Below, one piece after another: positions 37,860-47,176 of a stretch of DNA of 64,000 nucleotides (position 1 is the stretch's first letter; every line of letters starts with the position of its first letter). Below the pieces are notes generated by a model. The model saw only the letters and a list, made by a program, of their open reading frames with translations. It did no database searches and was not told the origin of the DNA. The stretch lies in the NCBI GenBank assembly GCA_963667815.1, contig OY764021.1; one strand, given 5' to 3'. The position numbers and the translations under genes were made by a program. This stretch comes from Saccharicrinis sp963667815. GTDB taxonomy: Bacteria; Bacteroidota; Bacteroidia; Bacteroidales; Marinilabiliaceae.

Positions 37860-38588
37860 TTAAAGATTTAGTTTTTTAATAATTTCGCCCCTTTTACGGG
37901 TTGATATTAAGGCCTTAAATCCCTTTGTTAAAATCAATTCTGAATTTGCATCTATTTTTTGTACATGCTGGAGATTTACCAAGTACTTTTGGTGTGACCG
38001 GGCAAAATTATAATTCTTCAAAACGTCTTCGTAATGCCTTAAGTTCCGGCTGGTAAGAATTTTTCTTTCGGTGGTGTAGATTGTTGTATATGCCCCTTCT
38101 GCTTCTAACATAATCATGTCTTCAGCATTTAAGTAAAAGGTATTGTCACTAGTTTTAATAACTATCTTCTTTTTTAATTCCTCTTGTTGCTTTTCTATTT
38201 CTTTAAGAGCCAAATGTTCTTTTTCTTTTGCAACTTTATGAAGTGCTTTTTCTACAGCATTTTTTAATTCTTCAGGATCTAATGGCTTCAATAAATAATC
38301 TACAGGACTAATTTTAATAGCATCTATGGCATATTTAGTATAACTAGTTATAAAAATAACCTGAAAATCCAATGCTGAATATTGCTTTAGCTTTTCAACA
38401 CTAGTACCATCTTCAAGTTCAATATCAAAAAAAGCCAAATCAATTTCATTAGAATTAAAAAATGCCTCTGCTGCTTCAAAACTCGAAAATTCCCCAATTA
38501 CCTGAATATTAGAAAAAAGAAGATTTAACATTTTCTGCAACACCTCACGTGCATTAAACTCATCCTCTACAATTACAACTTTATACAT
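37860..38588 (-). CDS. LytTR-family response regulator
   Basis: The 242-residue regulator has an N-terminal receiver domain. It includes acidic residues EDE at 8-10, phosphoacceptor aspartate in LAFFDIELED and the lysine in YLLKPLDPEEL. A coiled linker (KVAKEKEHLALKEIEKQQEELKKK) leads to a C-terminal LytTR DNA-binding domain (MIMLEAEGAYTTIYT, NFARSHQKYLVNLQHVQKI). It overlaps the end of the kinase gene by 8 bp, so the pair is translationally coupled and forms one two-component system. Targets are unknown. Confidence 0.92.
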   Translation of the reverse strand: MYKVVIVEDEFNAREVLQKMLNLLFSNIQVIGEFSSFEAAEAFFNSNEIDLAFFDIELEDGTSVEKLKQYSALDFQVIFITSYTKYAIDAIKISPVDYLLKPLDPEELKNAVEKALHKVAKEKEHLALKEIEKQQEELKKKIVIKTSDNTFYLNAEDMIMLEAEGAYTTIYTTERKILTSRNLRHYEDVLKNYNFARSHQKYLVNLQHVQKIDANSELILTKGFKALISTRKRGEIIKKLNL

Positions 38589-39402
38589 GATCCATTAATG
38601 TTAAAATGTAACTTACCCTTGTTCCTCCATCTGGTAAATCTTTTATACTAAAAGTATTTTCATCTCCTGAATAAAAGAGCGCTAACCGACTTTTTAAAAT
38701 ATCTAATGCGTGGTCCGAATCGACTTTTTCTTTAGGGTGATAACCTATACCATTATCTATTACTTCAAACTTAACCCTACAACAACCTACCTGAGCTATT
38801 TTAATATGTATAAACCCTTTTCTTTTTAAATTTTTAAACCCATGATGAATTGCATTTTCTACTAAAGGTTGTAAAACTAAGGGTGGTACATAAGTATCCT
38901 TTAACTTCAAGTGTTCGTCCGCATCAATTTGGTAGCTAAATTTATCACCAAACCTCATTTTTTGTGTTTCAATATAATCTTCGAGTGCTTTTATATCCTC
39001 CTCAATCGTAATTCTATCAACACTGGCAATATTAAAAGTTTGTCTGATAAGACGAGCAAAACGAGCAACATATGAAGCGGTTACCAATTGCTCTTCCTTT
39101 AAAACAGAATTTTGAATAGCTGTTAAAGCATTATATACAAAATGTGGATTCATTTGAGTTCGTAATACCGCATCTTTTAATTGTTTCTTTTCCTGTTCAC
39201 TTTTTAATGTTAGATATTTATTCCTTTGACGCAGATAATAAAAAAGACCTACTACGATAATTATAACAATTACTAATATTATCTGTGTAACAAATTGCTT
39301 TTGTTCTATTATGAGTCGTTTTTCCTGTTCGTCATGAAGTTTTAAGTGCTGTTCCTGTTCTATTTTTCGGGCATGATATAATTTTTGTTGATTCAATAAC
39401 AT
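38581..39402 (-). CDS. LytS-type sensor histidine kinase, catalytic part (downstream of an in-frame stop)
   Basis: The 273-residue product has a coiled N-terminus and one transmembrane helix (about 40-60, IILVIVIIIVVGLFYYL). The His_kinase motif RTQMNPHFVYNALTAIQ contains the phospho-histidine, and the ATPase site includes LQPLVENAIHHGFKN and IDNGIGY. The TPR protein just upstream is in the same reading frame, separated only by TAG CAA. Most Bacteroidota relatives carry TPR, helix and kinase in a single chain, so this is likely the rest of a split or nonsense-interrupted sensor. The start ATG is 3 bases after the stop, so reinitiation is possible. Confidence 0.85.
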   Translation of the reverse strand: MLLNQQKLYHARKIEQEQHLKLHDEQEKRLIIEQKQFVTQIILVIVIIIVVGLFYYLRQRNKYLTLKSEQEKKQLKDAVLRTQMNPHFVYNALTAIQNSVLKEEQLVTASYVARFARLIRQTFNIASVDRITIEEDIKALEDYIETQKMRFGDKFSYQIDADEHLKLKDTYVPPLVLQPLVENAIHHGFKNLKRKGFIHIKIAQVGCCRVKFEVIDNGIGYHPKEKVDSDHALDILKSRLALFYSGDENTFSIKDLPDGGTRVSYILTLMDHV

Positions 39403-39405
39403 TTG

Positions 39406-40449
39406 CTAAAAATCCTTTTCCTGCATTTTTTGCATTTCGTGGATAACACTATCATATAATGCAAAATAATAAGCAGCATCAACTACTTTATCATTAGTCA
39501 ACATATGTATCATCTGATTTCTATACACATCTAAAATCTCTCCTGTTTTATCTTTTTGGTCAAGGGACTCCAATTGTTCATAATACTCATCTGCAATTTT
39601 ATCATTACCTAACTGCCTGTTTAAGCGTGCTAAATTAGCTATAGCGGAATTCCATTTGTATGAATACTTCATTTTTAATAAAGCTGCTTCCTCGTAATAA
39701 AACAATGCTTTTTTCAGTAATTCTTGCTCATTATTTTGTTGATACAAACCTTCATAGCACATTCCCATATTATTATAGGATTCTGCTACAGCAGGTTCAT
39801 TATCTTTATTTAAGCTTAACAACAATGACTTATTGTTATAGAAAAGAGCCTTATTAAATTTTTGTTGATCTTTATATAATACTGCTAGATTATTATATAA
39901 CCTGGACATCGCGAATGTATCCTTCCAGCTTTCATAAACACCTGTCAGTTTTTCTAAATAATAGAAAGCACTATCTGTATTGCCTTCTGAGTAAAACAAG
40001 TGAGCAAAATACTCGGATACTTTATGTTTATAAATGGTATCATTATTCTTATTAATTATTTCTTTAACACGAAATAACTGATTACCAGCATTTGTAAATT
40101 CTTTTATTTCAGAATAAATACTCGAGATATTTAACCTAGTTTTTACTTCCCACAAGTACCCATCCTCTGGCGTAAACAAATTAATAGCAGTAGTATAATA
40201 TTCTAATGCTTTATCATAATTTCCATTTAATAGTATATTATTTCCTTTAAGGTTAATTAGTCGTGCACTATCAAACCTGTTACATTGATCTGAACTTAAA
40301 TATCGATCCAATAACTTTTCAACAGAATCTGTAGACATTGAATTCATTGAATCAGCAATTGCATAATAAGTTTCATTATTTATTAACTGAGCATTTAAAT
40401 AACCAAAACAAAAAATAAAAAGAAATACTATTTTAATAAGCCGAATCAT
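39406..40449 (-). CDS. Exported TPR protein, sensor half of a split histidine kinase
   Basis: The 347-residue product has a signal peptide (IVFLFIFCFGYLNAQ) and about five or six tetratricopeptide repeats (for example NGNYDKALEYYTTAINLF, NNLAVLYKDQQKFNKALFYN, YNNMGMCYEGL and KALFYYEEAALL). These would form a periplasmic protein-binding surface. It ends QKMQEKDF followed by a TAG at 39406-39408, in the same frame as the kinase ORF starting at 39402. In the usual architecture the chain would continue into the coiled helix and kinase. Read-through, an error, or real separation all remain possible. Confidence 0.85.
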   Translation of the reverse strand: MIRLIKIVFLFIFCFGYLNAQLINNETYYAIADSMNSMSTDSVEKLLDRYLSSDQCNRFDSARLINLKGNNILLNGNYDKALEYYTTAINLFTPEDGYLWEVKTRLNISSIYSEIKEFTNAGNQLFRVKEIINKNNDTIYKHKVSEYFAHLFYSEGNTDSAFYYLEKLTGVYESWKDTFAMSRLYNNLAVLYKDQQKFNKALFYNNKSLLLSLNKDNEPAVAESYNNMGMCYEGLYQQNNEQELLKKALFYYEEAALLKMKYSYKWNSAIANLARLNRQLGNDKIADEYYEQLESLDQKDKTGEILDVYRNQMIHMLTNDKVVDAAYYFALYDSVIHEMQKMQEKDF

Positions 40450-40685
40450 AGTGCAAAATATTCTTATAATAGCTGATTTTTCAAACTATTAAAGATTGAT
40501 AGTGAAACCAAAAAATGAAATTTTCGCAAGATAAAAATTTAAATCAAATGAACACCGAACATCAATTGTGTTAAAACAATATTACCCTAAAATCTTAACA
40601 TCCATATGGCCTCCTTATACAACAAAAATGATAATTTTACTGCATCTTATAGAGCTCACTTAATCATCCTTAAATAATACAGCAC

Positions 40686-41240
40686 ATGTCATACTGTAAA
40701 TACACAAATAACATTGCATCCGAAGAAAAAAAGAAATTACATAAAAACTACCACGATCAACATTATGGTTTTCCGCTACATGATGACAATGAGTTATTTG
40801 GCCGGTTAATTATGGAAATTAATCAAGCGGGATTAAGTTGGGAAACCATTCTTAAAAAGGAAAAAAATTTCAGAAAAGCCTACGATCAATTTTGTATTAA
40901 AAAAATTGCAAATTATACTGAAGAAGATAGAATGCGATTGTTAAATGATGCTGGTATTATTCGTAATAAGCTTAAAGTTAATGCTGCCATTGAAAATGCT
41001 AAAACAATATTACAGCTTCAGGAAGACTATGGTTCCTTTGAAAAATGGCTTGAACACCATCACCCTAAAACAAAAGAGGAATGGGTTAAAATATTTAAAC
41101 AGAACTTTAAATTTACTGGTGGTGAAATTGTAAATGAATTTTTAATGAGTATTGGTTTTTTACCTGGAGCACATGATGAAGATTGTAATACCTATAAGGA
41201 AATTTTAAAGCATAAACCGAAATGGCAACAGGACAGTTAA
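40686..41240 (+). CDS. tag: DNA-3-methyladenine glycosylase I
   Basis: This 184-residue cytosolic base-excision enzyme removes 3-methyladenine from alkylated DNA. It matches E. coli Tag in length (187) and order: CKYTN with the first zinc-site cysteine (C4), YHDQHYGFPLHDDNELF, INQAGLSWETILKKEKNFRKAY, DAGIIRNKLKVNAAIENAK and NFKFTGGEIVNEFLMSIG. The C-terminal GAHDEDCNTY gives the remaining His and Cys zinc ligands. It stands alone, with weak hairpin AGATG...CATCT downstream. Confidence 0.95.
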   Translation: MSYCKYTNNIASEEKKKLHKNYHDQHYGFPLHDDNELFGRLIMEINQAGLSWETILKKEKNFRKAYDQFCIKKIANYTEEDRMRLLNDAGIIRNKLKVNAAIENAKTILQLQEDYGSFEKWLEHHHPKTKEEWVKIFKQNFKFTGGEIVNEFLMSIGFLPGAHDEDCNTYKEILKHKPKWQQDS

Positions 41241-41452
41241 ATCTTAAATTTATAATTATAGATGCTACTTCCATCTTTAGTAAAATCGAACAAATATTAG
41301 ATTTAATAACTAAACACCCCTCAATTTTAAGTAAACAAACACTTTTTTTATAATATATACCTTTTTACACTACCAAATAATAGGTAGAAATCTCATAAAA
41401 AGCACCTCCTTTTTTCAACTGAATTATTAAACACAAATTAAAATTGCTCAAA

Positions 41453-41474
41453 AAATACCCACTTTTAGGTATTT
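41453..41474. promoter_or_regulatory. Inverted repeat upstream of the first di-heme gene
   Basis: AAATACC and GGTATTT (7-bp arms, 8-bp spacer) lie 54 bp before the start codon of the di-heme lipoprotein. Candidate operator; no known family assigned. Confidence 0.35.
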
Positions 41475-41527
41475 AAGATATTATCATCTGAATATACATT
41501 AGCCCATTAAAATAAAATTGTATCGGT

Positions 41528-42898
41528 ATGTATATTAGAAAAGTTATAAGCTATGCTTTATTTGCTTTACTTCTAGTTTCCTGTTCTAAGGATGAAAACA
41601 TGAATTACAAGCTAAAAGGTGAATCTGCAGGAGGCGAAACTACAGTTTATATAAGTAACAGTCAGGCTTTTGGAACTCCTGCAACAAATTTATCTTCGGA
41701 ACATCTTGATATGCACCTTAATGGAGATAAAGCTTTTGAAGCTATCTTTGTTTCGAGTCCCGCTCCTACTCATGGAGGATTAGGTCCAATATTTAATAAC
41801 TCATCCTGCAATGCCTGTCACCCTTCTGATGCCAGAGCTTCTGTACCTGAGAATATTAACGAATTAAGTGGATTCTTTTTTAGAATTAGTATTGAAGGTA
41901 CTGATGAACATGGAGGTCCTAAACCTGTACCAGGATTTGGCACACAACTTCAACACCAATCATTATTTGGCTATGAACCCGAAGCCAAAATGGAAAGAAA
42001 ATACCAACCAAAAGAAATCGTATTAAGCGATGGTGTAAAAGTTATATTGCAAAAGCCCCTATATTCCATTATAGATCCTTATATCGAATTACCAGAAAAT
42101 GTTTTAATATCACCTAGAATAGGAATGCCGGTGTTTGGTTTAGGACTACTTGAAGCCATACCAGAAAAGGACATATTAGCAAATGCTGATGAGTTTGATG
42201 CAGATAAAGATGGAGTGTCGGGAAAGCCCAATTATGTTTGGGATACGGTTACCGAAACGGTGCAACTTGGACGCTTTGGCTGGAAAGCAGGGGCTGCTAA
42301 TATTCTTGCCCAGTCTGCAGGTGCATATAGTGGCGACATGGGTTTAACAACGCGTATTTTCACCATTGAATCATCGTATGGGCAAAGTAATGGAAGTACA
42401 GAAACTGGTATCATTGAAGTATCTGATGAAGAACTAAATGCGGTAGCATTTTATTGTCAGACCTTAGGAGTTCCTGCTGCCAGAAATCTAGATAACAAGC
42501 AGGTCATTAATGGTAGTAAAATATTTAAGAAGATAGGATGTGCCCAATGTCATACACCATCCTTTAAAACAGGTAATAACCCTGACATTCCAGAATTATC
42601 AAATCAAACTATTTATCCATATACAGATATGCTGCTACACGATATGGGTGAAGAGTTGGCTGACAACAGAAGTGAATATAAAGCCACTGGTAGTGAATGG
42701 AAAACCAGACCACTATGGGGTATTGGTTTAACAAACGTAACAAGTGGGCATACTAGTTTTTTACACGACGGTAGGGCCAGAAATATTACAGAAGCAATTT
42801 TATGGCATGGTGGTGAAGCCGAAAACTCAAGAAACAGCTTTATTGATTTATCAACACAAGAAAGAGAAGCATTATTGGCATTTGTAAATGCTTTATAA
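41528..42898 (+). CDS. Di-heme oxidoreductase lipoprotein (DUF1111 family), copy 1
   Basis: The 456-residue lipoprotein (lipobox LVSC, Cys19) belongs to the DUF1111/thiol-oxidoreductase-like family, related to MauG di-heme peroxidases. It has two c-type heme motifs, SSCNACHP (about residue 96-102) and IGCAQCHTP (about residue 336-344). The family-defining tail HDGRARNITEAILWHGGEAE is present, with HDMGEELAD before it. The paralogue at 45725-47122 shares the same layout. Families with imelysin are linked to iron acquisition in cyanobacteria (IrpA/IrpB); electron donor and substrate here are unknown. Confidence 0.88.
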   Translation: MYIRKVISYALFALLLVSCSKDENMNYKLKGESAGGETTVYISNSQAFGTPATNLSSEHLDMHLNGDKAFEAIFVSSPAPTHGGLGPIFNNSSCNACHPSDARASVPENINELSGFFFRISIEGTDEHGGPKPVPGFGTQLQHQSLFGYEPEAKMERKYQPKEIVLSDGVKVILQKPLYSIIDPYIELPENVLISPRIGMPVFGLGLLEAIPEKDILANADEFDADKDGVSGKPNYVWDTVTETVQLGRFGWKAGAANILAQSAGAYSGDMGLTTRIFTIESSYGQSNGSTETGIIEVSDEELNAVAFYCQTLGVPAARNLDNKQVINGSKIFKKIGCAQCHTPSFKTGNNPDIPELSNQTIYPYTDMLLHDMGEELADNRSEYKATGSEWKTRPLWGIGLTNVTSGHTSFLHDGRARNITEAILWHGGEAENSRNSFIDLSTQEREALLAFVNAL

Positions 42899-42997
42899 GA
42901 ATACTACTATCACAATATCTACAAAAATATTACTTCATAAAAAAAACAGAAATAAATATCAAACAAAATACAATTCTTTTTAATTATCATAACAAAT

Positions 42998-43019
42998 GCA
43001 TCCCTACAATTAGGGATGC
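42998..43019 (+). terminator. Hairpin after the first di-heme gene
   Basis: GCATCCCTA and TAGGGATGC form a perfect 9-bp stem with a 4-base loop (CAAT). The following TTGTAGTTT is only weakly T-rich, so it is a possible terminator or attenuator. Confidence 0.6.
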
Positions 43020-43139
43020 TTGTAGTTTACCCATCTTTTGGGATTGTGCTCTGCCCTAAATATCAATTGCTTTGTAATGTAGTTTTTGATTCTATATGAT
43101 GAAAAACACTGAAACAGAAACAAACATTAGAGTAATAAT

Positions 43140-44390
43140 ATGAAAACTTATCTTAAACTTTTTACCTATTTAATTATTCTTTGTCTTTACTCCTTGAATG
43201 CACATGGACAAGAAAAATTCACCAAATACAGATTTGGTGGATATGGAGAAATCTTATTCCAAAGAATGGATTACAGTGCTGATCGTTACAGCGACCCAAC
43301 TGGTGCTTTATCCGAAAACAGAGCTTCAATTACATTACCGCGTGTAGTATTCACTTTTGATTACAAATTTTCTGAAGACTTGATTCTTGGATCAGAAATA
43401 GAATTTGAATATGGTGGAACCGGATCTGCTTTAGAGTTAGAGTACGAAGAGGCCGGCGAATATGAAATGGAGGTTGAAAAAGCAGGAGAAGTAGTGCTTG
43501 AACAACTTTATCTTACCAAAATATTTAATCCATACTTAAGAGTCACAGTTGGTCATATGATTATTCCTGTAGGAATTACAAATCGTCAGCATGAATCTAT
43601 CATGTATTTTGGTACGGTACGTCCTGAAAGTGAAACATCGATCATCCCTCTTACCTGGCACGAAACCGGGATTGCAATTCATAGTAATTACAAAAGATGG
43701 ACCGCATCTATTTATCTGGTTAATGGTTTAGATGCCAATGGATTCTCTTCTGCATACTGGATTCGTGATGCAAAACAGGGCATCTTTGAAAATGTAAAAA
43801 TGACAGATCCCGCTTTTGCGTATCGCATAGAAAATAAATCCATTAGAAATTTAAGACTCAGCACATCCGGATATATAGGAAATAGTACTGGCAATACACA
43901 AAAACCTGAAAAGATGAAAGATCTAGATGGACGGGTTACCATATTTTCAGGAGATTTGGAATACAATAACACCAAGTTAATTGTTAGAGCAAATGCCATT
44001 TACGGAGATCTAAGCGACTCTTATGAAATATCTACTATTAATAAAAATGTTTCAAAGAACATTCAATACCAAAGAACAAATGTGGCAAAAAATGCACTTG
44101 CCTACGGAGCTGAATGCGGCTATGTTTTCAGAACAAACAAATCCGGATCAAAAATAATCCCATTTCTAAGATATGAATACTACAATTCAATGGAAGATAC
44201 TGCCGGAGATATGTTTGCTGATGCGCGCTATAAAAGAGATGTTGTAACTGGTGGTATCAATTACTATTTAAATTCTCAAGTAGCACTAAAAGCTGATTAC
44301 AGCCATCGAAGGATTGCAATGGGTGATTACAATTCAGAAAATACTATAGGGTTAGCTCTTGTTTACACAGGCTGGTTTATTCAAAAATAA
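43140..44390 (+). CDS. Porin-like outer-membrane beta-barrel
   Basis: The 416-residue protein has a signal peptide (YLIILCLYSLNAHGQ, cut after GQ). Its beta-rich mature part ends in the aromatic-terminal pattern YTGWFIQK rather than a classic terminal Phe. Alternating strands such as RVVFTFDYKFSEDLILGSEIEFEYGG and PFLRYEYYNSME fit a phosphate-selective-porin-like (OprP/OprO) barrel. It lies between the first di-heme lipoprotein and imelysin, about 57 bp before imelysin. This suggests a channel for the metal or organic complex handled by those redox proteins. Substrate is inference. Confidence 0.75.
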   Translation: MKTYLKLFTYLIILCLYSLNAHGQEKFTKYRFGGYGEILFQRMDYSADRYSDPTGALSENRASITLPRVVFTFDYKFSEDLILGSEIEFEYGGTGSALELEYEEAGEYEMEVEKAGEVVLEQLYLTKIFNPYLRVTVGHMIIPVGITNRQHESIMYFGTVRPESETSIIPLTWHETGIAIHSNYKRWTASIYLVNGLDANGFSSAYWIRDAKQGIFENVKMTDPAFAYRIENKSIRNLRLSTSGYIGNSTGNTQKPEKMKDLDGRVTIFSGDLEYNNTKLIVRANAIYGDLSDSYEISTINKNVSKNIQYQRTNVAKNALAYGAECGYVFRTNKSGSKIIPFLRYEYYNSMEDTAGDMFADARYKRDVVTGGINYYLNSQVALKADYSHRRIAMGDYNSENTIGLALVYTGWFIQK

Positions 44391-44447
44391 AAAAAACTTA
44401 ACCATCTCATTCTTACAATTTACTTACTATAAATAAAACTTATACAT

Positions 44448-45563
44448 ATGAAAAAGTTATATTGGATTTTTGCACTATGCGCAATTATGTTTAACGCTTG
44501 TTCTGATGATGAAGGAAATGGCTCAATGGACGAAAGCGAAACATACGATTATACATCTTTGTTAGCTGACTATGTTGATTACACAGTAGTTCCAACATAT
44601 GCTGACATGAAAGATAATTCAATTCTGTTATTAGAAGCTACAGAAGCCTTTCTTGAAAGTAATAGTCAAACAGATATAGATTTGGCATGTGAATATTGGA
44701 AAAAAACAAGAAAACCATGGGAATGTAGCGAATCATTTTTATTCGGACCTGCTGCCAGCAAGAGTTTAGATCCTCTAATCGACTCTTGGCCTTTAGATCA
44801 AAACCAGCTTGATCAGGTATTGAGCAGCAATCAAACCATCACTGCAGATTATGTTAGAAATGCTCTTGGTGCTGTTTTAAGAGGTTTTCACACTATTGAA
44901 TATTTACTTTTCCGAGACGGAGCACCTCGCAATGCGGGAGATGTAACTACCCGTGAAAAAGAATACCTTGTTGCTGTAACTGAAGTTTTACGCGACGATT
45001 GCATCATACTTTGGGCTTCTTGGGCTGGTGTAACTGAAGGTTCCATTGAGGCTCAAATACTTGAGAATATAGAAGTTGAAATCGATACTCCTTATGCTGA
45101 AGTTATTAAAAATGCTGGAAATGCAGGTAGCGTATATTTATCTCAAACAGATGCTGTTGATGAAATACTACTAGGTATAATTGGTATTGCTGATGAAGTG
45201 GCCAATGCTAAAATTGCAGATCCTTATACAAGTAAAGATGTTCTTGAAGTAGAATCATGGTTTAGCTGGAATTCACTTACAGACTTCCAAAACAATATCC
45301 ACAGTATTAAAAATTCATATATGGGCGGATACAATGGGGGAACGATTAAATCATCGGTATCTGATATCGTAAAAGCTCAAAATGAAACATTAGATATTCA
45401 GGTAAAAACATTAATTGATGCGGCCATTACTGCTATTGCAGATATACCTGAACCATTTAGGAATAATTTAAATAATGATGAAAAAATTAGTACAGCAATA
45501 AATGCCGTAAATGCAATTGTTGATGTCATGGAGGATGAAGTTCGTCCTTTATTTGTTGACTAA
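44448..45563 (+). CDS. Imelysin-family lipoprotein (M75, IrpA-like)
   Basis: The 371-residue lipoprotein (lipobox FNAC, Cys18) has the imelysin fold. There is a four-helix core with GFHTIEYLLFRDG, the H-x-x-E motif of the family, and internal repeats such as PTYADMKDNSILLLEATEAFL and YLLFRDGA...TREKEYLVAVTEVL. Relatives (IrpA, the algal/bacterial EfeO M75 domain) bind iron at the cell surface; protease activity is doubtful. It is preceded by the porin and followed by a terminator-like stem, then the second di-heme lipoprotein. Confidence 0.9.
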   Translation: MKKLYWIFALCAIMFNACSDDEGNGSMDESETYDYTSLLADYVDYTVVPTYADMKDNSILLLEATEAFLESNSQTDIDLACEYWKKTRKPWECSESFLFGPAASKSLDPLIDSWPLDQNQLDQVLSSNQTITADYVRNALGAVLRGFHTIEYLLFRDGAPRNAGDVTTREKEYLVAVTEVLRDDCIILWASWAGVTEGSIEAQILENIEVEIDTPYAEVIKNAGNAGSVYLSQTDAVDEILLGIIGIADEVANAKIADPYTSKDVLEVESWFSWNSLTDFQNNIHSIKNSYMGGYNGGTIKSSVSDIVKAQNETLDIQVKTLIDAAITAIADIPEPFRNNLNNDEKISTAINAVNAIVDVMEDEVRPLFVD

Positions 45564-45580
45564 TGTATAATTTTCCGTTA

Positions 45581-45621
45581 CAACCAGGACATAATTGCAT
45601 AAAAGTCAATTGTCCTGGTTG
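45581..45621 (+). terminator. Hairpin after the imelysin gene
   Basis: CAACCAGGACA (45581-45591) pairs with TGTCCTGGTTG (45611-45621), extended by AATTG/CAATT. Only ATTAAAATATTCTT follows, so it may pause rather than stop transcription. Confidence 0.65.
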
Positions 45622-45683
45622 ATTAAAATATTCTTAATTCTACTTAACATATCTCGCATAAACAACTTAATACCGTGAGATAA

Positions 45684-45691
45684 TATGTTTG
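45684..45691 (+). promoter_or_regulatory. -7 box before the second di-heme gene
   Basis: TATGTTTG matches TAnnTTTG exactly. It includes the TTG at 45689 that could otherwise open the frame, so the real start is more likely the TTG at 45725. Confidence 0.5.
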
Positions 45692-45724
45692 ATTTTGTAC
45701 TTAAACCCAGCTAAAACATACAAA

Positions 45725-47122
45725 TTGAACAAACTACTATTAATATCCATAATATTTTCGCTCTCGCTTATTTCCTGCGAAAAAGCTGAAAATGAAATTA
45801 TTTATACACCAGGAGGACGAGTAGCTTATCCGGAAGAGCTATCTGCCGGAAATTCAACTGTATTTGTCACCTCCAGTACTGCTTTTGATACGCCTGCCAA
45901 TTGGGTTACCAACGACCTGGCAACATGGTTTTTACAAGGCGATGCACTTTACGACAACCCAAGAGTTTCTGACGGAAATTTAGTAAACGGAGGATTAGGA
46001 CCCGTTTACGCAGGATATTCATGCGCAAGCTGTCATAATGATGCCGGGAGAACTATATCTACCTTATTTACGGATGGTGGAACCGGAAAATATGGTTTTT
46101 CCTCTTTCTTAACCTTTATGAGAACACCCAACGGACAATACCACAGGGAATATGGCAGAGTTCTACATGATCAGGCAGTTTACGGATCTGAACCCGAAGG
46201 TAAACTAAGGGTTAATTATACTGAGCAACAATATTCTTTTCCTGATGGTGAAACCTATAGCTTAATTACACCCCATTACGAAATTTACAATTGGTATGCA
46301 GATTCTATTCCTGTTGAACAACTTGAAATCAGTGTTAGAACACCTCTACGACACGTTGGTATGGGATTAATGTTAGCCATTGACAAAAACGAAATTAAAC
46401 AGTTAGCTAGTATACAATATCCGGAATATGGTATTTCAGGAGAAATCAATTGGGTAACAGAAAGAAACGTAAAAAAAATAGGTTTATCAGGTCATAAGGC
46501 TCAACATGCTGACCTTACGGTTGAATTAGGATTTTTATCAGATATGGGTGTAACCAACAGCCGATATCCTCACGAAGTATCTGAGGGTCAATCGCAGGTT
46601 GATGGTGATTATGATATTCAGATTACTACAGAAGATATGGCTGCTGTAGACTTCTATTTGCACAGCTTAGGAGTTCCTGCCCGAAGAGCGGTGACCAATG
46701 CTACTGTTATTGAGGGTAAACAACTTTTTAATAAAGCTAAATGTCACTTATGCCACACTCCTACACTTCATACACAACAAGAAGGTGTTAATCTGCTTGA
46801 TGGAACCCATATTCCTTGGTTAGGAGGTCAAACCATTCATCCATACTCTGATTATCTATTACATGATATGGGGCCTGAATTAGGCGATGATTTTTCTCAG
46901 TTTAATGCTTCGGGTGATGAATGGAGAACAACTCCTCTTTGGGGGGTAGGTTTACAAGAAGTGGTGAATGGACATAGTCACTTTTTGCATGATGGCAGAG
47001 CCCGAAACTTTACCGAAGCTATTATGTGGCATGGTGGTGAAGGAGATGTATCCAGACAAATATTTGCCAATATGAGTTCTGAAGAAAGAGAAACTCTAAT
47101 TATGTTTTTACGCTCATTATAA
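45725..47122 (+). CDS. Di-heme oxidoreductase lipoprotein (DUF1111 family), copy 2
   Basis: Translated from the TTG at 45725 it is 465 residues, starting MNKLLLISIIFSLSLISC with lipobox LISC. It is homologous to copy 1 at 41528: c-type motif YSCASCHND at one end and KCHLCHTP near the C-terminal third, with the tail HDGRARNFTEAIMWHGGEGD. The insert between the hemes is longer and adds a tryptophan-rich part (NWYADSIP). No ATG start fits the frame. It lies downstream of imelysin, separated by a hairpin and a candidate promoter, and 54 bp before the Rid-like gene. Likely electron transfer in iron uptake; inferred. Confidence 0.86.
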   Translation: MNKLLLISIIFSLSLISCEKAENEIIYTPGGRVAYPEELSAGNSTVFVTSSTAFDTPANWVTNDLATWFLQGDALYDNPRVSDGNLVNGGLGPVYAGYSCASCHNDAGRTISTLFTDGGTGKYGFSSFLTFMRTPNGQYHREYGRVLHDQAVYGSEPEGKLRVNYTEQQYSFPDGETYSLITPHYEIYNWYADSIPVEQLEISVRTPLRHVGMGLMLAIDKNEIKQLASIQYPEYGISGEINWVTERNVKKIGLSGHKAQHADLTVELGFLSDMGVTNSRYPHEVSEGQSQVDGDYDIQITTEDMAAVDFYLHSLGVPARRAVTNATVIEGKQLFNKAKCHLCHTPTLHTQQEGVNLLDGTHIPWLGGQTIHPYSDYLLHDMGPELGDDFSQFNASGDEWRTTPLWGVGLQEVVNGHSHFLHDGRARNFTEAIMWHGGEGDVSRQIFANMSSEERETLIMFLRSL

Positions 47123-47176
47123 AACATAGTGTTACTTGATTTACTACAAAATATAACAAACTAACAAGGGATTAAA

